A stretch of DNA of 64,000 nt from Leptospira venezuelensis (GTDB lineage: Bacteria > Spirochaetota > Leptospiria > Leptospirales > Leptospiraceae). The notes under the pieces are model-generated. The model saw only the letters and a list, made by a program, of their open reading frames with translations. It searched no databases and had not been told where the DNA came from. The stretch spans positions 310,001-374,000 of the forward strand of contig NZ_NETS01000011.1 of assembly GCF_002150035.1 (NCBI RefSeq), given 5' to 3'. The position numbers were made by a program, and so were the translations under genes. Of this stretch, positions 9,243 through 17,861 are shown one piece after another; positions within the stretch are counted from its first letter, which is position 1, and every line of letters begins with the position of its first letter.

Positions 9243-10678
9243 TTAGGATCGAATTGGCAGAAAAAAAAGCGAAATCACGCCATTTTCCCAATTGTTTATT
9301 TCTATCCGCCCTTCATGCAATTCAGCAACTTCTAGAACGAATGCAAGACCTAAACCGGAACTTTTTCTCCCAGTATCAGGCCTAGGCAAAGAATAAAACC
9401 TTTCAAATACTCTCTCTAACGCGTAATCCGGAATATTCGGCCCTTCATTCCTGATCTCGATAAAATATTCTTTTTCCAGCAGAATTCCTAGATTTATCCG
9501 GATCTCAGCATTAGCATAAGAAAAATCTAATGCATTTTGCAGAAGATTTCGAATTGAAGTAATTAAAAAGAAACGATTCCCATTCAAGAGTGCATCTGGA
9601 CCGGATAAGTGTAGCTTTACTTTCTTTCTATCTGCCTCGGGAGTTAAAGAATCCAAAACTTCTTGGACAAGTTCCTTCATGCTCAATCCTGCTTGTAGTT
9701 CCAGATTGGATACATTCTCCAAAGCGCTTAACTCTAATAATTTTTCGATTACTGTTTGTATCCTTTTACTCTCTAATTGGACATTTTGCAGAAGAGGTTT
9801 TAGCCGATTAGGATCCTCGGATAATAATTCTACTGAGGCAAGAATAGAGGATAACGGACTTTTTATTTCATGGGTCAAAACCTGAATATAATTCTCAACA
9901 TATTCTTTTCCTGCAATTTCCCGAACAAGCTGATCCATCTGTTCTCCCAATTCTCGAATTTCAGGAACTCCAATCTTAGGAAGACTTGGCCGTTTTTTGG
10001 AACGTAAGGCAGAAACATATCCGGATAATTTTCGGATCGGAGAGAAGATAAAATAAACAGCGATACAAAAAACAAGAGAGATAAAGACTGCAACAAGCAA
10101 ACTTGTCTTGTAAAACTTCTCCTTGGCAAAATCTATAAAAGGCAGAATACTTCCTTTAGGCTTTATAATTGTAAGAACACCAGCAATCTTTCCTTTGAAG
10201 TAAATAGGTGCTGCGATGAATATCGCACTTTCTGTATCTGATACTCCTAATTTACTAGATCTCACTCCGTATTTTCCCTTTAAGGTAAGAAAAACGTCGT
10301 TGTATCTGGAATAATCTTCCCCTACTCTTTTTTCGGCGGAATCGTACAGTATGATGCCTTTTGCATCCGTTACATAAAATTCTAGATCAATCTTCCTTTT
10401 AGTATGCTCATAAATTTTTGCGTTAAAGTTCTTTTCTTTGGCCTTTTTAAAGGAACTTCCCAATGCTCGATTGATATTCGATTCGAATGTAGACTCTGGA
10501 TGGTTTAAAAGTTCTTGTTCAATTAGAGAAGCGAGTATATGAACAGTGTCGTTCATGGATTCTTCTACAGTTTCCATGTAACGAGGGCGAATAGATTCTT
10601 CTATCTTATCTACTAAATAGTAGAAACCGATCGAGAACGCAAAAAAAAACCGATGATGATCCGTATCCAAAGACTCAT
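9243..10678 (-). CDS. creC: CreC-like sensor histidine kinase, frameshifted near its start
   Basis: The kinase has an N-terminal membrane segment, a periplasmic sensor region (about residues 25-180), a second membrane segment (SLLVAVFISLVFCIAVYFIF), HisKA with LTHEIKSPLSSIL (phospho-acceptor His), and HATPase with N (LLQNALDFSY) and G boxes (SSGLGLAFV). The natural start is the ATG at 10676-10678, overlapping the creB stop as ATGA and giving MSLWIRIIIGFF. That frame runs into a stop about 20 codons later. The kinase continues in another frame after nine T (10641-10649, plus-strand A). One extra T would join the frames as MSLWIRIIIGFFFAFSIGFYYL. A TTG inside this segment (10670) could also start the kinase frame, but poorly. 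Sequencing error, mutation or slippage are all possible. Confidence 0.8.
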
Positions 10679-11352
10679 ATTGATTCCTTCAAGCCGTATC
10701 CTTGTCCCCTTCTTGTCTCGATCGGATCCAAGTCAGGACGGATCTCTTTTAGCCTTGCTCTTAAATTTTTGATCACAGTGTCAACAGCACGGTCAAAACT
10801 ATCTTCCGGTTCAGTCCAAACCAAATCCATTATTTCTTCTCTAGTAAAAATTTTACCTCTTCGTTTGATGAATAATACTAGAGTTTTATATTCATAGGGA
10901 GTTAGGCCCAAAGATTTCCCATAGTAATAAATTACCTTTTTATCTTCATCTGTAACAAAGTCGGTGGCCTTTTCTTCTGGTTTTCCGTCGTATCTTCGAA
11001 GCACTGCGCGAATACGGGCAACTAACTCCCTTGGACTAAATGGTTTTACCATATAATCATCCGCCCCAAGTTCCAAGCCGAGCACTCGGTCTAGTTCTGA
11101 TTCCCTAGCAGTAAGAAGTATTACAGGTATAGAATATTTCTTTCTAAGCTCTTTTAAAATCTCCAAACCACTGGAGTCAGGAAGTCCTATGTCTAATACA
11201 AGTAGATCCGGAGATTCTGACAGAAGGGTAAAACACTCCTTTCCGGTCATTGCTGTTAGGGCCCTAAATCCCTCCGATTCAAGGACCATACGGATTGTAT
11301 CAATAATCCCTGGTTCATCTTCAGTTACAAGAATCGTTCGGGTGGAGTTCAT
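10675..11352 (-). CDS. creB: CreB-like OmpR-family response regulator
   Basis: The 225-residue regulator has a receiver domain with acidic pair EDE (residues 11-13), phospho-acceptor Asp in LLVLDIGLPDSSG, the conserved Thr in ILLTARE and Lys in YMVKPFS. A C-terminal winged helix (LGLTPYEYKTLVLFIKRRGKIFTREEI to GQGYGL) binds DNA. It is the first gene of creB-creC-creD, diverging from the pyruvate dehydrogenase operon across a spacer of about 150 bases. CreBC in E. coli responds to growth on low-molecular-weight fermentation products, so the neighbourhood with pyruvate dehydrogenase is suggestive but not proof. No strong ribosome site is visible. Confidence 0.9.
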   Translation of the reverse strand: MNSTRTILVTEDEPGIIDTIRMVLESEGFRALTAMTGKECFTLLSESPDLLVLDIGLPDSSGLEILKELRKKYSIPVILLTARESELDRVLGLELGADDYMVKPFSPRELVARIRAVLRRYDGKPEEKATDFVTDEDKKVIYYYGKSLGLTPYEYKTLVLFIKRRGKIFTREEIMDLVWTEPEDSFDRAVDTVIKNLRARLKEIRPDLDPIETRRGQGYGLKESI

Positions 11353-11445
11353 TCAGAAAAAGGAAATAGGTAACTCTGCCCAAGGAAAGGAAAATTTTTT
11401 CCATTATTAGCTTTTCATTTTTTTTCCAAAATTTTCGAAATCAGT

Positions 11446-11474
11446 TTGCATATCCTAGTTCTAAGAAGATATTT
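11446..11474 (+). promoter_or_regulatory. Candidate promoter for the pyruvate dehydrogenase operon
   Basis: TTGCAT (11446-11451) and ATATTT (11469-11474) are 17 bases apart, about 30 bases before the pdhA start. The match to the sigma-70 consensus is moderate. Confidence 0.3.
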
Positions 11475-11504
11475 TGCGATTGTTTTCGCATTTCCTAAAG
11501 TACT

Positions 11505-12485
11505 ATGAGCCAACCTAAAACAAAAAAAGAAACCGAAGATCTATTAGAATTATACAGACAAATGCTTTTAATCCGCCGCTTCGAAGAAGCTTCCGCAAAA
11601 GCGTATAGTATGGGTAAAATCGGCGGCTTCTGCCATTTATACATCGGTCAAGAAGCTGTAGGTGTGGGAGCAATCTCCGCACTAGAACAAAAAGATTATA
11701 TAGTATCCACCTATAGAGATCATGGGCATGCACTCGCCAGAGGTCTGGAACCTAAAGCACTTATGGCCGAGTTATACGGTAAAAAAACTGGGATCGTTTC
11801 AGGTAACGGCGGCTCCATGCACTTCTTCGATAAAAAGAAAAACTTCATGGGGGGACACGGGATCGTAGGTGGCCATATCTCACTTGCTGCAGGTATAGCA
11901 TACGCATCTAAATACCGAGGGGACGGAGCAGTAACATTATGTTTTTTCGGAGAAGGTGCAGCAAACATTGGATCCTTCCATGAAGGAATGAACTTAGCCG
12001 CTATCTGGAAACTTCCTTTAGTTATGATCTGCGAGAATAATCACTACGCGATGGGGACTCCTGAGTATCGAGCTCTCTCCGTCAAAGATGTTTCCGTAAG
12101 AGCTGCGGCATATGATATCGCAAGAGACCATATCGAAGGTGATGAGGTTAGAAAAGTTAGAGAGCATGTTAGAGTCGCTGTGGAAAGAGCAAGAAGAGGA
12201 GAAGGTCCTACCCTCATGGAAATTTCCACTTACAGATTCAGAGGACACTCCATGTCAGATCCAGCCAAATATAGGACCAAAGAAGAATTAGATAAATATA
12301 AACAAGGCGATCCTCTTATCAAAGCAGAGAAAGATTTACTCACTGCAGGTTGGGCCCAAGAAGATTTAACCAAGATGGACGAAATCATTCTCAAAACAGT
12401 AGAAGACTCGGTTGACTTTGCAGAAAAAAGTGAAGAACCACCTCTTGGTTGGTTGTACAAGCATGTTTATGCGGAGAATGCATAA
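11505..12485 (+). CDS. pdhA: Pyruvate dehydrogenase E1 component, alpha subunit
   Basis: The 326-residue protein is the alpha subunit of heterotetrameric E1, which decarboxylates pyruvate with thiamine diphosphate and passes the acetyl group to lipoyl-E2. Signatures include LLIRRFEEASAKAYSMGKIGGFCHLYIGQE at the N-terminus, VGGHISLAAGIAYASKY, and the ThDP motif GDGAVTLCFFGEGAANIGSFHEGMNLAA (GDG to NxG). The phosphorylation-loop-like YRFRGHSMSDPAKYR is present. Length is typical for bacterial PdhA. Its stop overlaps the pdhB start in TAATG, so E1 subunits are coupled. It could also be another branched 2-oxo-acid dehydrogenase E1, but the match to the PDH type is better. Confidence 0.93.
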   Translation: MSQPKTKKETEDLLELYRQMLLIRRFEEASAKAYSMGKIGGFCHLYIGQEAVGVGAISALEQKDYIVSTYRDHGHALARGLEPKALMAELYGKKTGIVSGNGGSMHFFDKKKNFMGGHGIVGGHISLAAGIAYASKYRGDGAVTLCFFGEGAANIGSFHEGMNLAAIWKLPLVMICENNHYAMGTPEYRALSVKDVSVRAAAYDIARDHIEGDEVRKVREHVRVAVERARRGEGPTLMEISTYRFRGHSMSDPAKYRTKEELDKYKQGDPLIKAEKDLLTAGWAQEDLTKMDEIILKTVEDSVDFAEKSEEPPLGWLYKHVYAENA

Positions 12486-13459
12486 TGGCAGTACTCACTT
12501 ATAGAGAAGCACTCAACCGCGCCATGACGGAAGAAATGGAGAAGGATCCGAATATCTTTCTCATGGGAGAAGAAGTAGGACATTACGAAGGAGCTTATAA
12601 AGTTTCTCAAGGAATGCTTGCCAAGTTTGGCGAAAGAAGAGTGATCGATACTCCAATTTCTGAGAACGGATTTGCTGGAGTTGGGATTGGAGCAGCAATG
12701 GTGGGGCTTAGACCAATCATAGAATTTATGACTTGGAACTTCTCACTTGTTGCAATTGATCAGATCATCAACTCAGCAGCAAAAATGAATTATATGAGTG
12801 CGGGACAATTTCCGATCCCGATCGTATTCAGAGGGGCTGGAGGTGCGGGAGGAAGACTTGCTGCTCAACACTCTCAGTCATTCGAAAGTTGGTATGCTCA
12901 TATTCCCGGACTCAAAGTGCTCGCACCTTATACTCCGTCAGATGCTTACGGACTTTTGAAAACTTCTATCAGAGATAATAATCCAACCATCTTTATCGAA
13001 AGTGAAGTTCTCTACGGCTCCAAAGGAGAAGTTCCGGAAGGAGAATTTTTGATCACGATGGGAAAATCGGATATCAAACGAGAAGGTACACAACTTACGA
13101 TCATCAGTTGGTCCAGAGCTCTCATGTATGTTCTTCCTGCTGCAGAAAAACTGGCAAAGGAAGGAATTTCAGTAGAAGTTTTAGATCTAAGAAGTATAAG
13201 ACCTTTGGATGAGGAAGGGATTTTGGCTTCCGTGAGAAAAACGAACAGAGCACTTATTGTGGAAGAAGGCTGGAATGTGGCAGGATTCGGGGCGCAAGTA
13301 GCCTACCTCATCCAAAAAGAAGCGTTCGATTATCTGGATTCTCCAATTGAAAGGATCACCCAGGAAGATGTGCCTATGCCTTATGCAGCAAATCTGGAAA
13401 AATCCTCTTTGCCGAGTGAAGAGAAGATAATAAAAAAAGTCAGAGAAATGATTAAATAA
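12485..13459 (+). CDS. pdhB: Pyruvate dehydrogenase E1 component, beta subunit
   Basis: The 324-residue subunit starts at the ATG overlapping the pdhA stop; an upstream in-frame start would only add unconserved residues inside pdhA. It shows MTEEMEKDPNIFLMGEEVGHYEGAYKVSQGM, the GAAMVGLRPIIEFMTWNF core and the C-terminal transketolase domain (LDLRSIRPLDEEGI, IVEEGWNVAGFGAQVA). Together with PdhA it makes the alpha2beta2 E1 enzyme. A 44-base AT-rich gap containing a 14-bp palindrome (AATATTTAAATATT, 13465-13478) separates it from the E2 gene. Confidence 0.94.
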   Translation: MAVLTYREALNRAMTEEMEKDPNIFLMGEEVGHYEGAYKVSQGMLAKFGERRVIDTPISENGFAGVGIGAAMVGLRPIIEFMTWNFSLVAIDQIINSAAKMNYMSAGQFPIPIVFRGAGGAGGRLAAQHSQSFESWYAHIPGLKVLAPYTPSDAYGLLKTSIRDNNPTIFIESEVLYGSKGEVPEGEFLITMGKSDIKREGTQLTIISWSRALMYVLPAAEKLAKEGISVEVLDLRSIRPLDEEGILASVRKTNRALIVEEGWNVAGFGAQVAYLIQKEAFDYLDSPIERITQEDVPMPYAANLEKSSLPSEEKIIKKVREMIK

Positions 13460-13503
13460 ATCATAATATTTAAATATTACTATATTATAAATAGGAAAAA
13501 TAG

Positions 13504-14832
13504 ATGGCGAAAATCTCCGAAATGACCCAACTTTCTCCGACTATGTCGGAAGGTGTTTTGGTAAAATGGCTAAAGAAGAAGGGTGATTCAGTCGCTCCAG
13601 GAGAAATTTTAGCCGAGGTCGAAACTGACAAAGCGGTCATGGAAATGGAGGCATTTGACTCCGGGGTAATTTTAGAAATTTTAGCCCAGGAAGGTGCCAA
13701 ACTCCCCGTGGGAGCCCCGGTTGCCATCATTGGAAAGGCGGGAGAAGATATCACCTCCCTACTTTCTGAAGCAAAATCCAGATCTACGGCTTCGGCAACT
13801 TCTACTCCGGTTGCAGCTCCTTCGACCTCACCCTCACCTTCTCCAAGTCCAGCGCCTAAAAAGACAGAAAATGCAGTATCTTCGACAACCCCTGAACCTC
13901 AGGAGGAAGAGGTTCCAGTACCTAAAGAGAGTTCCATTTCAAGAGGGCTTTCTCCAGGGGCTTTGGAAGGAAGAATCAAGGTTTCTCCCTTAGCAAAACG
14001 TTTAGCAGAAGAAGGTGGGATCGATCTTTCTAAGATCAGAGGAAGCGGACCAGACGGAAGAATTATTAAACGAGATATTGAAAACGGGATCTCTGCATTT
14101 TCCGCAAGCGGAACTTCTCCATTTGCCGGAGTGCAAATACAAGAAGAGAAACTTCCAATTTCGGGAATGAGAAAGACGATCGCATCTCGATTGGTTCATT
14201 CAAAAACCCACCAGCCTCATTTCTATTTGGATATGGAAATTGATGTGGATGCACTCGTTCAATTGAGAGAAAATTTTAACTCAGATCTAAAAGAATCAGG
14301 AGAAGAAATCAAACTCAGTATCAATGATTTTATCATAAGAGCTTCTGCGCTTGCCCTTCTAAAAGTTCCAGAAGTAAATTCTTCCTGGAGAGAAGATCAT
14401 ATCTTAAAACATGGAAGAGTAGATGTGGGAGTCGCTGTTTCTATCGAGGGCGGGCTTATTACTCCTTATGTGAGGAATGCAGATAAAAGGTCTGTTTTGG
14501 AAATTGGTAGGGCGGTAAAAGAGCTTGCTTCTCGTGCCAGGGAACGAAAACTCAAACCGGAAGAGTTTTCAGATGGAACCTTCACTGTTTCCAATTTGGG
14601 AATGTTCGGAGTGAATCGTTTTGCAGCTGTGATCAACGAACCAGAGGCCGCAATCCTCGCAGTAGGAAATGTGGTGTCCAAACCGGTAATCAAAAACGGA
14701 AGTATAGTCCCCGGAAAAACTCTTTCAGTCTGCCTTTCCTGTGATCATAGAGTGGTAGACGGCGCGGTGGGAGCCGGTTGGTTGGAAGTGTTTCGAAATT
14801 TTCTGGAACATCCTCTTCGGTTACTTGCCTGA
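13504..14832 (+). CDS. pdhC: Dihydrolipoamide acetyltransferase (E2 of pyruvate dehydrogenase)
   Basis: The 442-residue protein has one lipoyl domain (residues 1-78, lipoyl-lysine in ETDKAVMEMEAF), a Pro/Ser/Ala-rich linker, a peripheral subunit-binding domain (KVSPLAKRLAEEGGIDLSKIRG), a second linker and the catalytic domain ending in SCDHRVVDGAVGAGWL with the active-site DHRxxDG. It forms the core of the complex and transfers acetyl groups to CoA. No dihydrolipoamide dehydrogenase (E3) gene follows here; it must lie elsewhere. The 3' end overlaps the next gene by 8 bases. Confidence 0.94.
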   Translation: MAKISEMTQLSPTMSEGVLVKWLKKKGDSVAPGEILAEVETDKAVMEMEAFDSGVILEILAQEGAKLPVGAPVAIIGKAGEDITSLLSEAKSRSTASATSTPVAAPSTSPSPSPSPAPKKTENAVSSTTPEPQEEEVPVPKESSISRGLSPGALEGRIKVSPLAKRLAEEGGIDLSKIRGSGPDGRIIKRDIENGISAFSASGTSPFAGVQIQEEKLPISGMRKTIASRLVHSKTHQPHFYLDMEIDVDALVQLRENFNSDLKESGEEIKLSINDFIIRASALALLKVPEVNSSWREDHILKHGRVDVGVAVSIEGGLITPYVRNADKRSVLEIGRAVKELASRARERKLKPEEFSDGTFTVSNLGMFGVNRFAAVINEPEAAILAVGNVVSKPVIKNGSIVPGKTLSVCLSCDHRVVDGAVGAGWLEVFRNFLEHPLRLLA

Positions 14833-15874
14833 TTTTTTAGTGGGCGAAGAAACAGTGGATCAGGATTCCAATCTTAAAATAAGAGATCAAAAAGTTAAAA
14901 AAGCAGCAATGCTACTTCTATCCTTAGACAAGGATGCTGCTGCAAAGGCATTGGCCCAACTAGATGAGAAGTTGATTGAAGAGATCGTCCAGGAAATGGC
15001 TAAGATCAAAACAATCAGCAAATCCGAAAAAGAAGAAGTTCTTTTAGATTTCCAAGGTTCACTTAAAGACCTAGCTGCAGAGTCCAGAGGTGGGATAGAA
15101 ACTGCGAGAGAATTACTCCAGAAATCGCTCGGAAAAGAGAAGTCCGAAAACATCTTAGGAAAACTGGATAGAAAAGATACTGAAGAGGATTTTTCCTTTT
15201 TAAACGACGCTGAACCCCAAACTCTTGCTCACCTACTCGCTCCGGAACATACTCAAACCATTGCAGTCACACTTGCATTTTTACATCCTAAAAAAGCTGC
15301 CGAAACACTTAAGTTTTTGCCCAAAGAATTGCAGAGTAAGGTTGCCCTTAGGCTTGCAAATACTACTAAAACCCATCCGGATGCAATACGTCAGATCGCA
15401 AAAGTTCTGAAGAAAAAATACGAACAAAGAGACAAATCCGAATTCAGCGAAGCAGGAGGAGCGGAAGCTCTTGCAAATATCCTGAATCATATGGATAAAT
15501 CTTTGGAAGAAACGATTCTGAAAGAATTAGAAGAACAATCTCCTGAGCTTGCCTCTCAGGTCCGTGAAAAATTATACACATTCGAAGATGTACTTCTTCT
15601 AAACTCGAAAGAGATGAGATTACTCATCAATCGTATTGGAGATGACGATCTGATAGCGATCGCGCTTAGAGGAGCCTCTGACCAAATAAAGGCTCATTTC
15701 TTCGAAGCAATGTCTAAAAACAGAGCCAATGATATTCTAGAAAGTATGGATATCCGAGGAAAAGTGACCTTGAAAGAGATCACTGATGCAAGAAATTCTG
15801 TTCTTACCGCATTACGTGATTTGGAAGAAATTGGGGAAATTATTATTAAAAAGGACTCGGAAGAGTTTATCTGA
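14825..15874 (+). CDS. fliG: FliG-family flagellar motor switch protein (paralogue)
   Basis: The 349-residue protein has the three-part FliG plan: N-terminal KKAAMLLLSLDKDAAAKALAQLDEK, the middle-domain EHTQTIAVTLAFLHPKKAAETLKFLP (usual EHPQ varies to EHTQ) and the C-terminal torque region LINRIGDDDLIAIALRGASDQIKAHFFEAMSKNRANDIL. FliG binds the MS ring and interacts with the stator. Spirochaetes carry more than one FliG; this copy is linked to pyruvate dehydrogenase rather than to fliF/fliH, so it is likely the secondary paralogue. The start is uncertain: TTG at 14825 overlaps E2, and GTG at 14840 or 14852 are alternatives, none with a strong ribosome site. Confidence 0.88.
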   Translation: MPDFLVGEETVDQDSNLKIRDQKVKKAAMLLLSLDKDAAAKALAQLDEKLIEEIVQEMAKIKTISKSEKEEVLLDFQGSLKDLAAESRGGIETARELLQKSLGKEKSENILGKLDRKDTEEDFSFLNDAEPQTLAHLLAPEHTQTIAVTLAFLHPKKAAETLKFLPKELQSKVALRLANTTKTHPDAIRQIAKVLKKKYEQRDKSEFSEAGGAEALANILNHMDKSLEETILKELEEQSPELASQVREKLYTFEDVLLLNSKEMRLLINRIGDDDLIAIALRGASDQIKAHFFEAMSKNRANDILESMDIRGKVTLKEITDARNSVLTALRDLEEIGEIIIKKDSEEFI

Positions 15875-15892
15875 TTAGTTTATCTAGTTTGC

Positions 15893-15910
15893 GCGATCTT
15901 CGATCGCTTT
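15893..15910 (+). terminator. Weak terminator-like hairpin after fliG
   Basis: GCGATC (15893-15898) and GATCGC (15902-15907) form a 6-bp stem with a 3-base loop, followed by only three T. It is the only candidate close to the end of the operon. Confidence 0.35.
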
Positions 15911-16148
15911 ATGAGGTTGGTCTTCTGTAGGTGCGAATTTGGAGTATGGAAATTTCTGACGAAATTTCACGTACTGTAGGACTCGCCGTTACGCAGTTTG
16001 CCGTCCTGGCAAACTCGGCTCCACGGCGTCTTTTGCGCTCGCTTCGACATCCTGTCTTGCGTCGCAATCGTTTACACTCCCTATGGGTCGCTACGATTGC
16101 TTACGCACAAAAGCTTCGAGTCAAGTTATAGAATGAAGGGGAAATTTC
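15911..16148. repeat. Non-coding spacer rich in inverted repeats
   Basis: The spacer before tRNA-Asp has GC-richer, non-coding character. GAAATTTC occurs twice 4 bases apart near 15950-15970, TTTGCC/GGCAAA form a small hairpin near 15998, and a longer imperfect hairpin pairs TGCGTCGCAATCG (from about 16058) with CGATTGCTTACGCA (to about 16110). Open frames crossing it run into the tRNA and are not believable. It looks like a decayed repeat element; I cannot assign a family. Confidence 0.4.
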
Positions 16149-16223
<75 letters not shown>

Positions 16224-16350
16224 TTTATGAAGAACATAATTTCTGAGCGGGCTCGGGGGTCAATTCGTTTATCTGAAAAAGGGATGAATTTTTAAGTCCC
16301 TTCCATAGCCTTTCCAATAGCGGAGATTTTCCGACCGACGGCTTTATTAG

Positions 16351-17022
16351 ATGCTTCACGAAAAAAAACCAAAGGATCTACTCGAAGAGAGGGTGTTTAC
16401 TCTTTCGAATTTTCTATCCGTCTCTAGAGTTTTACTTCTTCCTTTTTTTATACAATTTACTCGCAAACATATCGAGTCTCCTCGTAGTAGCGAATATTTA
16501 TTTTTAGCAATAGGCACCTGCATTCTTGCAGTGCTTACAGACTTTCTAGACGGGTTTCTAGCTCGCCTTCTCTCTCAAGAATCTGTCTTGGGAAAATATC
16601 TAGACCCGATCTGTGATAAGTTCGTTACTATTGGTGGACTTTCGGTAATTGTTCATTATTACCAATTTCCTCTTTGGATTCTTCTCATCTATATCCTAAG
16701 AGAAGTTTTAGGAGTCTGGTTGGGTGGATTTCTATATTTAAAAAGAGGGATTCAAGGAAAACCAAATTGGTGGGGTAAGATTGGAGTTGGTCTTGTTGCA
16801 GCCGCTGTTCTATGGTATATGACCTTACCTTTGATCGGCCCGACCTTACCTGAAAATCATTTCTTCCATCATCCGGAATATTCAGGTTATGTATTAGTCC
16901 TAATCTTAAGTATTGGAGTGGTAGCTTATTCCAAAAGATATTGGAATATTGTATTCCATCCGGAAGAATTCATCCTGGATCCGGAAGATAAAAAGCAGAA
17001 GAAAAAGTACGAATTGGTCTAA
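16351..17022 (+). CDS. CDP-alcohol phosphatidyltransferase family protein
   Basis: The 223-residue membrane protein carries the complete family signature D-G-x2-A-R-x8-G-x3-D-x3-D as DGFLARLLSQESVLG followed by KYLDPICD (about residues 70-93). Several membrane segments surround it. Such enzymes transfer a phosphatidyl group from CDP-diacylglycerol to an alcohol, in the style of PgsA (phosphatidylglycerol phosphate synthase). Which acceptor is used cannot be read from the motif; PgsA-like is the most likely. It stands alone between two tRNA genes. Confidence 0.85.
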   Translation: MLHEKKPKDLLEERVFTLSNFLSVSRVLLLPFFIQFTRKHIESPRSSEYLFLAIGTCILAVLTDFLDGFLARLLSQESVLGKYLDPICDKFVTIGGLSVIVHYYQFPLWILLIYILREVLGVWLGGFLYLKRGIQGKPNWWGKIGVGLVAAAVLWYMTLPLIGPTLPENHFFHHPEYSGYVLVLILSIGVVAYSKRYWNIVFHPEEFILDPEDKKQKKKYELV

Positions 17023-17083
17023 TCCCAGTCCTGGTTGAATTTCCTTGACACTGGAGCCTAGTCACCCAGTCTGTCAATCGCGA

Positions 17084-17169
<86 letters not shown>

Positions 17170-17224
17170 TTCGTCCTACCTAAAACTCTTTCCCCATTTC
17201 GAAAAACCAACCCTCGGTAAAACT

Positions 17225-17860
17225 ATGGCATCGGGTGCTCTTTCCGTTAAAGATTTTTTAGATAAAGCCAAACTAGTCTCATACGGCTTTTTCGGATTAT
17301 TGATCCTATTTCTGATCTTATTCTTCTCTTCTCCTTATCTTTTAGTTTCAAAAGCAGATCCTAAAAAATCGGACGCGCTTGTTTTAGAAGCAATTGAAAC
17401 AGGTAAAAAAGATAAATTCAAGCAGGCAGCTGCTTTATGGAAGAAGGGCCTCGCTCCTGTGATCGTAATTCTTCATTCTCCACCCAACCAAGATTCTGAT
17501 TTGGGACTTGTAGGAGATCCTACGACTTCTTTACAAAGTTTCTTGGTTTCCTTAGGGGTAGATGAAACCAAGATCTTAGTTTATACAGTAGAATCTGGCC
17601 CCCAGGAATTCCCTAAAACTCTCTTAAAGATCGCGTTAGATCGTCAGTGGAAAACTTTTCTTTTGATAGGAAAAGAATACGATTCTGCAACCCTGTTAAA
17701 ATTATATAGAAACGTGTTAGAACCTGCTGGAATTTATATAGCAGTCTCCAAAGTGAGCGAAGGGATCGGTTCCTGGGATTGGTTTACAAAACCGAAAAGC
17801 CTGGAATCCATCTTAGGAAGACTCTCGAAACATTTATATTTGATACTATTAGGAAATTAA
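17225..17860 (+). CDS. Membrane-anchored protein with YdcF/DUF218-like features
   Basis: The 211-residue protein begins at ATG 17225; the longer frame starts inside the tRNA-Leu gene and is rejected. One N-terminal membrane helix (about residues 15-40) is followed by a periplasmic or cytoplasmic domain. KKSDALVLEAIETGKKDKFKQAAALWKKGLAPVIVIL resembles the start of DUF218/YdcF domains, where a nucleotide-binding-like fold begins, and LLIGKEYDSATLLKLYRNVL fits a later part. The usual glycine-rich GGG motif is absent. It lies one base before lysS and may be cotranscribed. The function is unknown. Confidence 0.65.
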   Translation: MASGALSVKDFLDKAKLVSYGFFGLLILFLILFFSSPYLLVSKADPKKSDALVLEAIETGKKDKFKQAAALWKKGLAPVIVILHSPPNQDSDLGLVGDPTTSLQSFLVSLGVDETKILVYTVESGPQEFPKTLLKIALDRQWKTFLLIGKEYDSATLLKLYRNVLEPAGIYIAVSKVSEGIGSWDWFTKPKSLESILGRLSKHLYLILLGN

Positions 17861-17861
17861 A

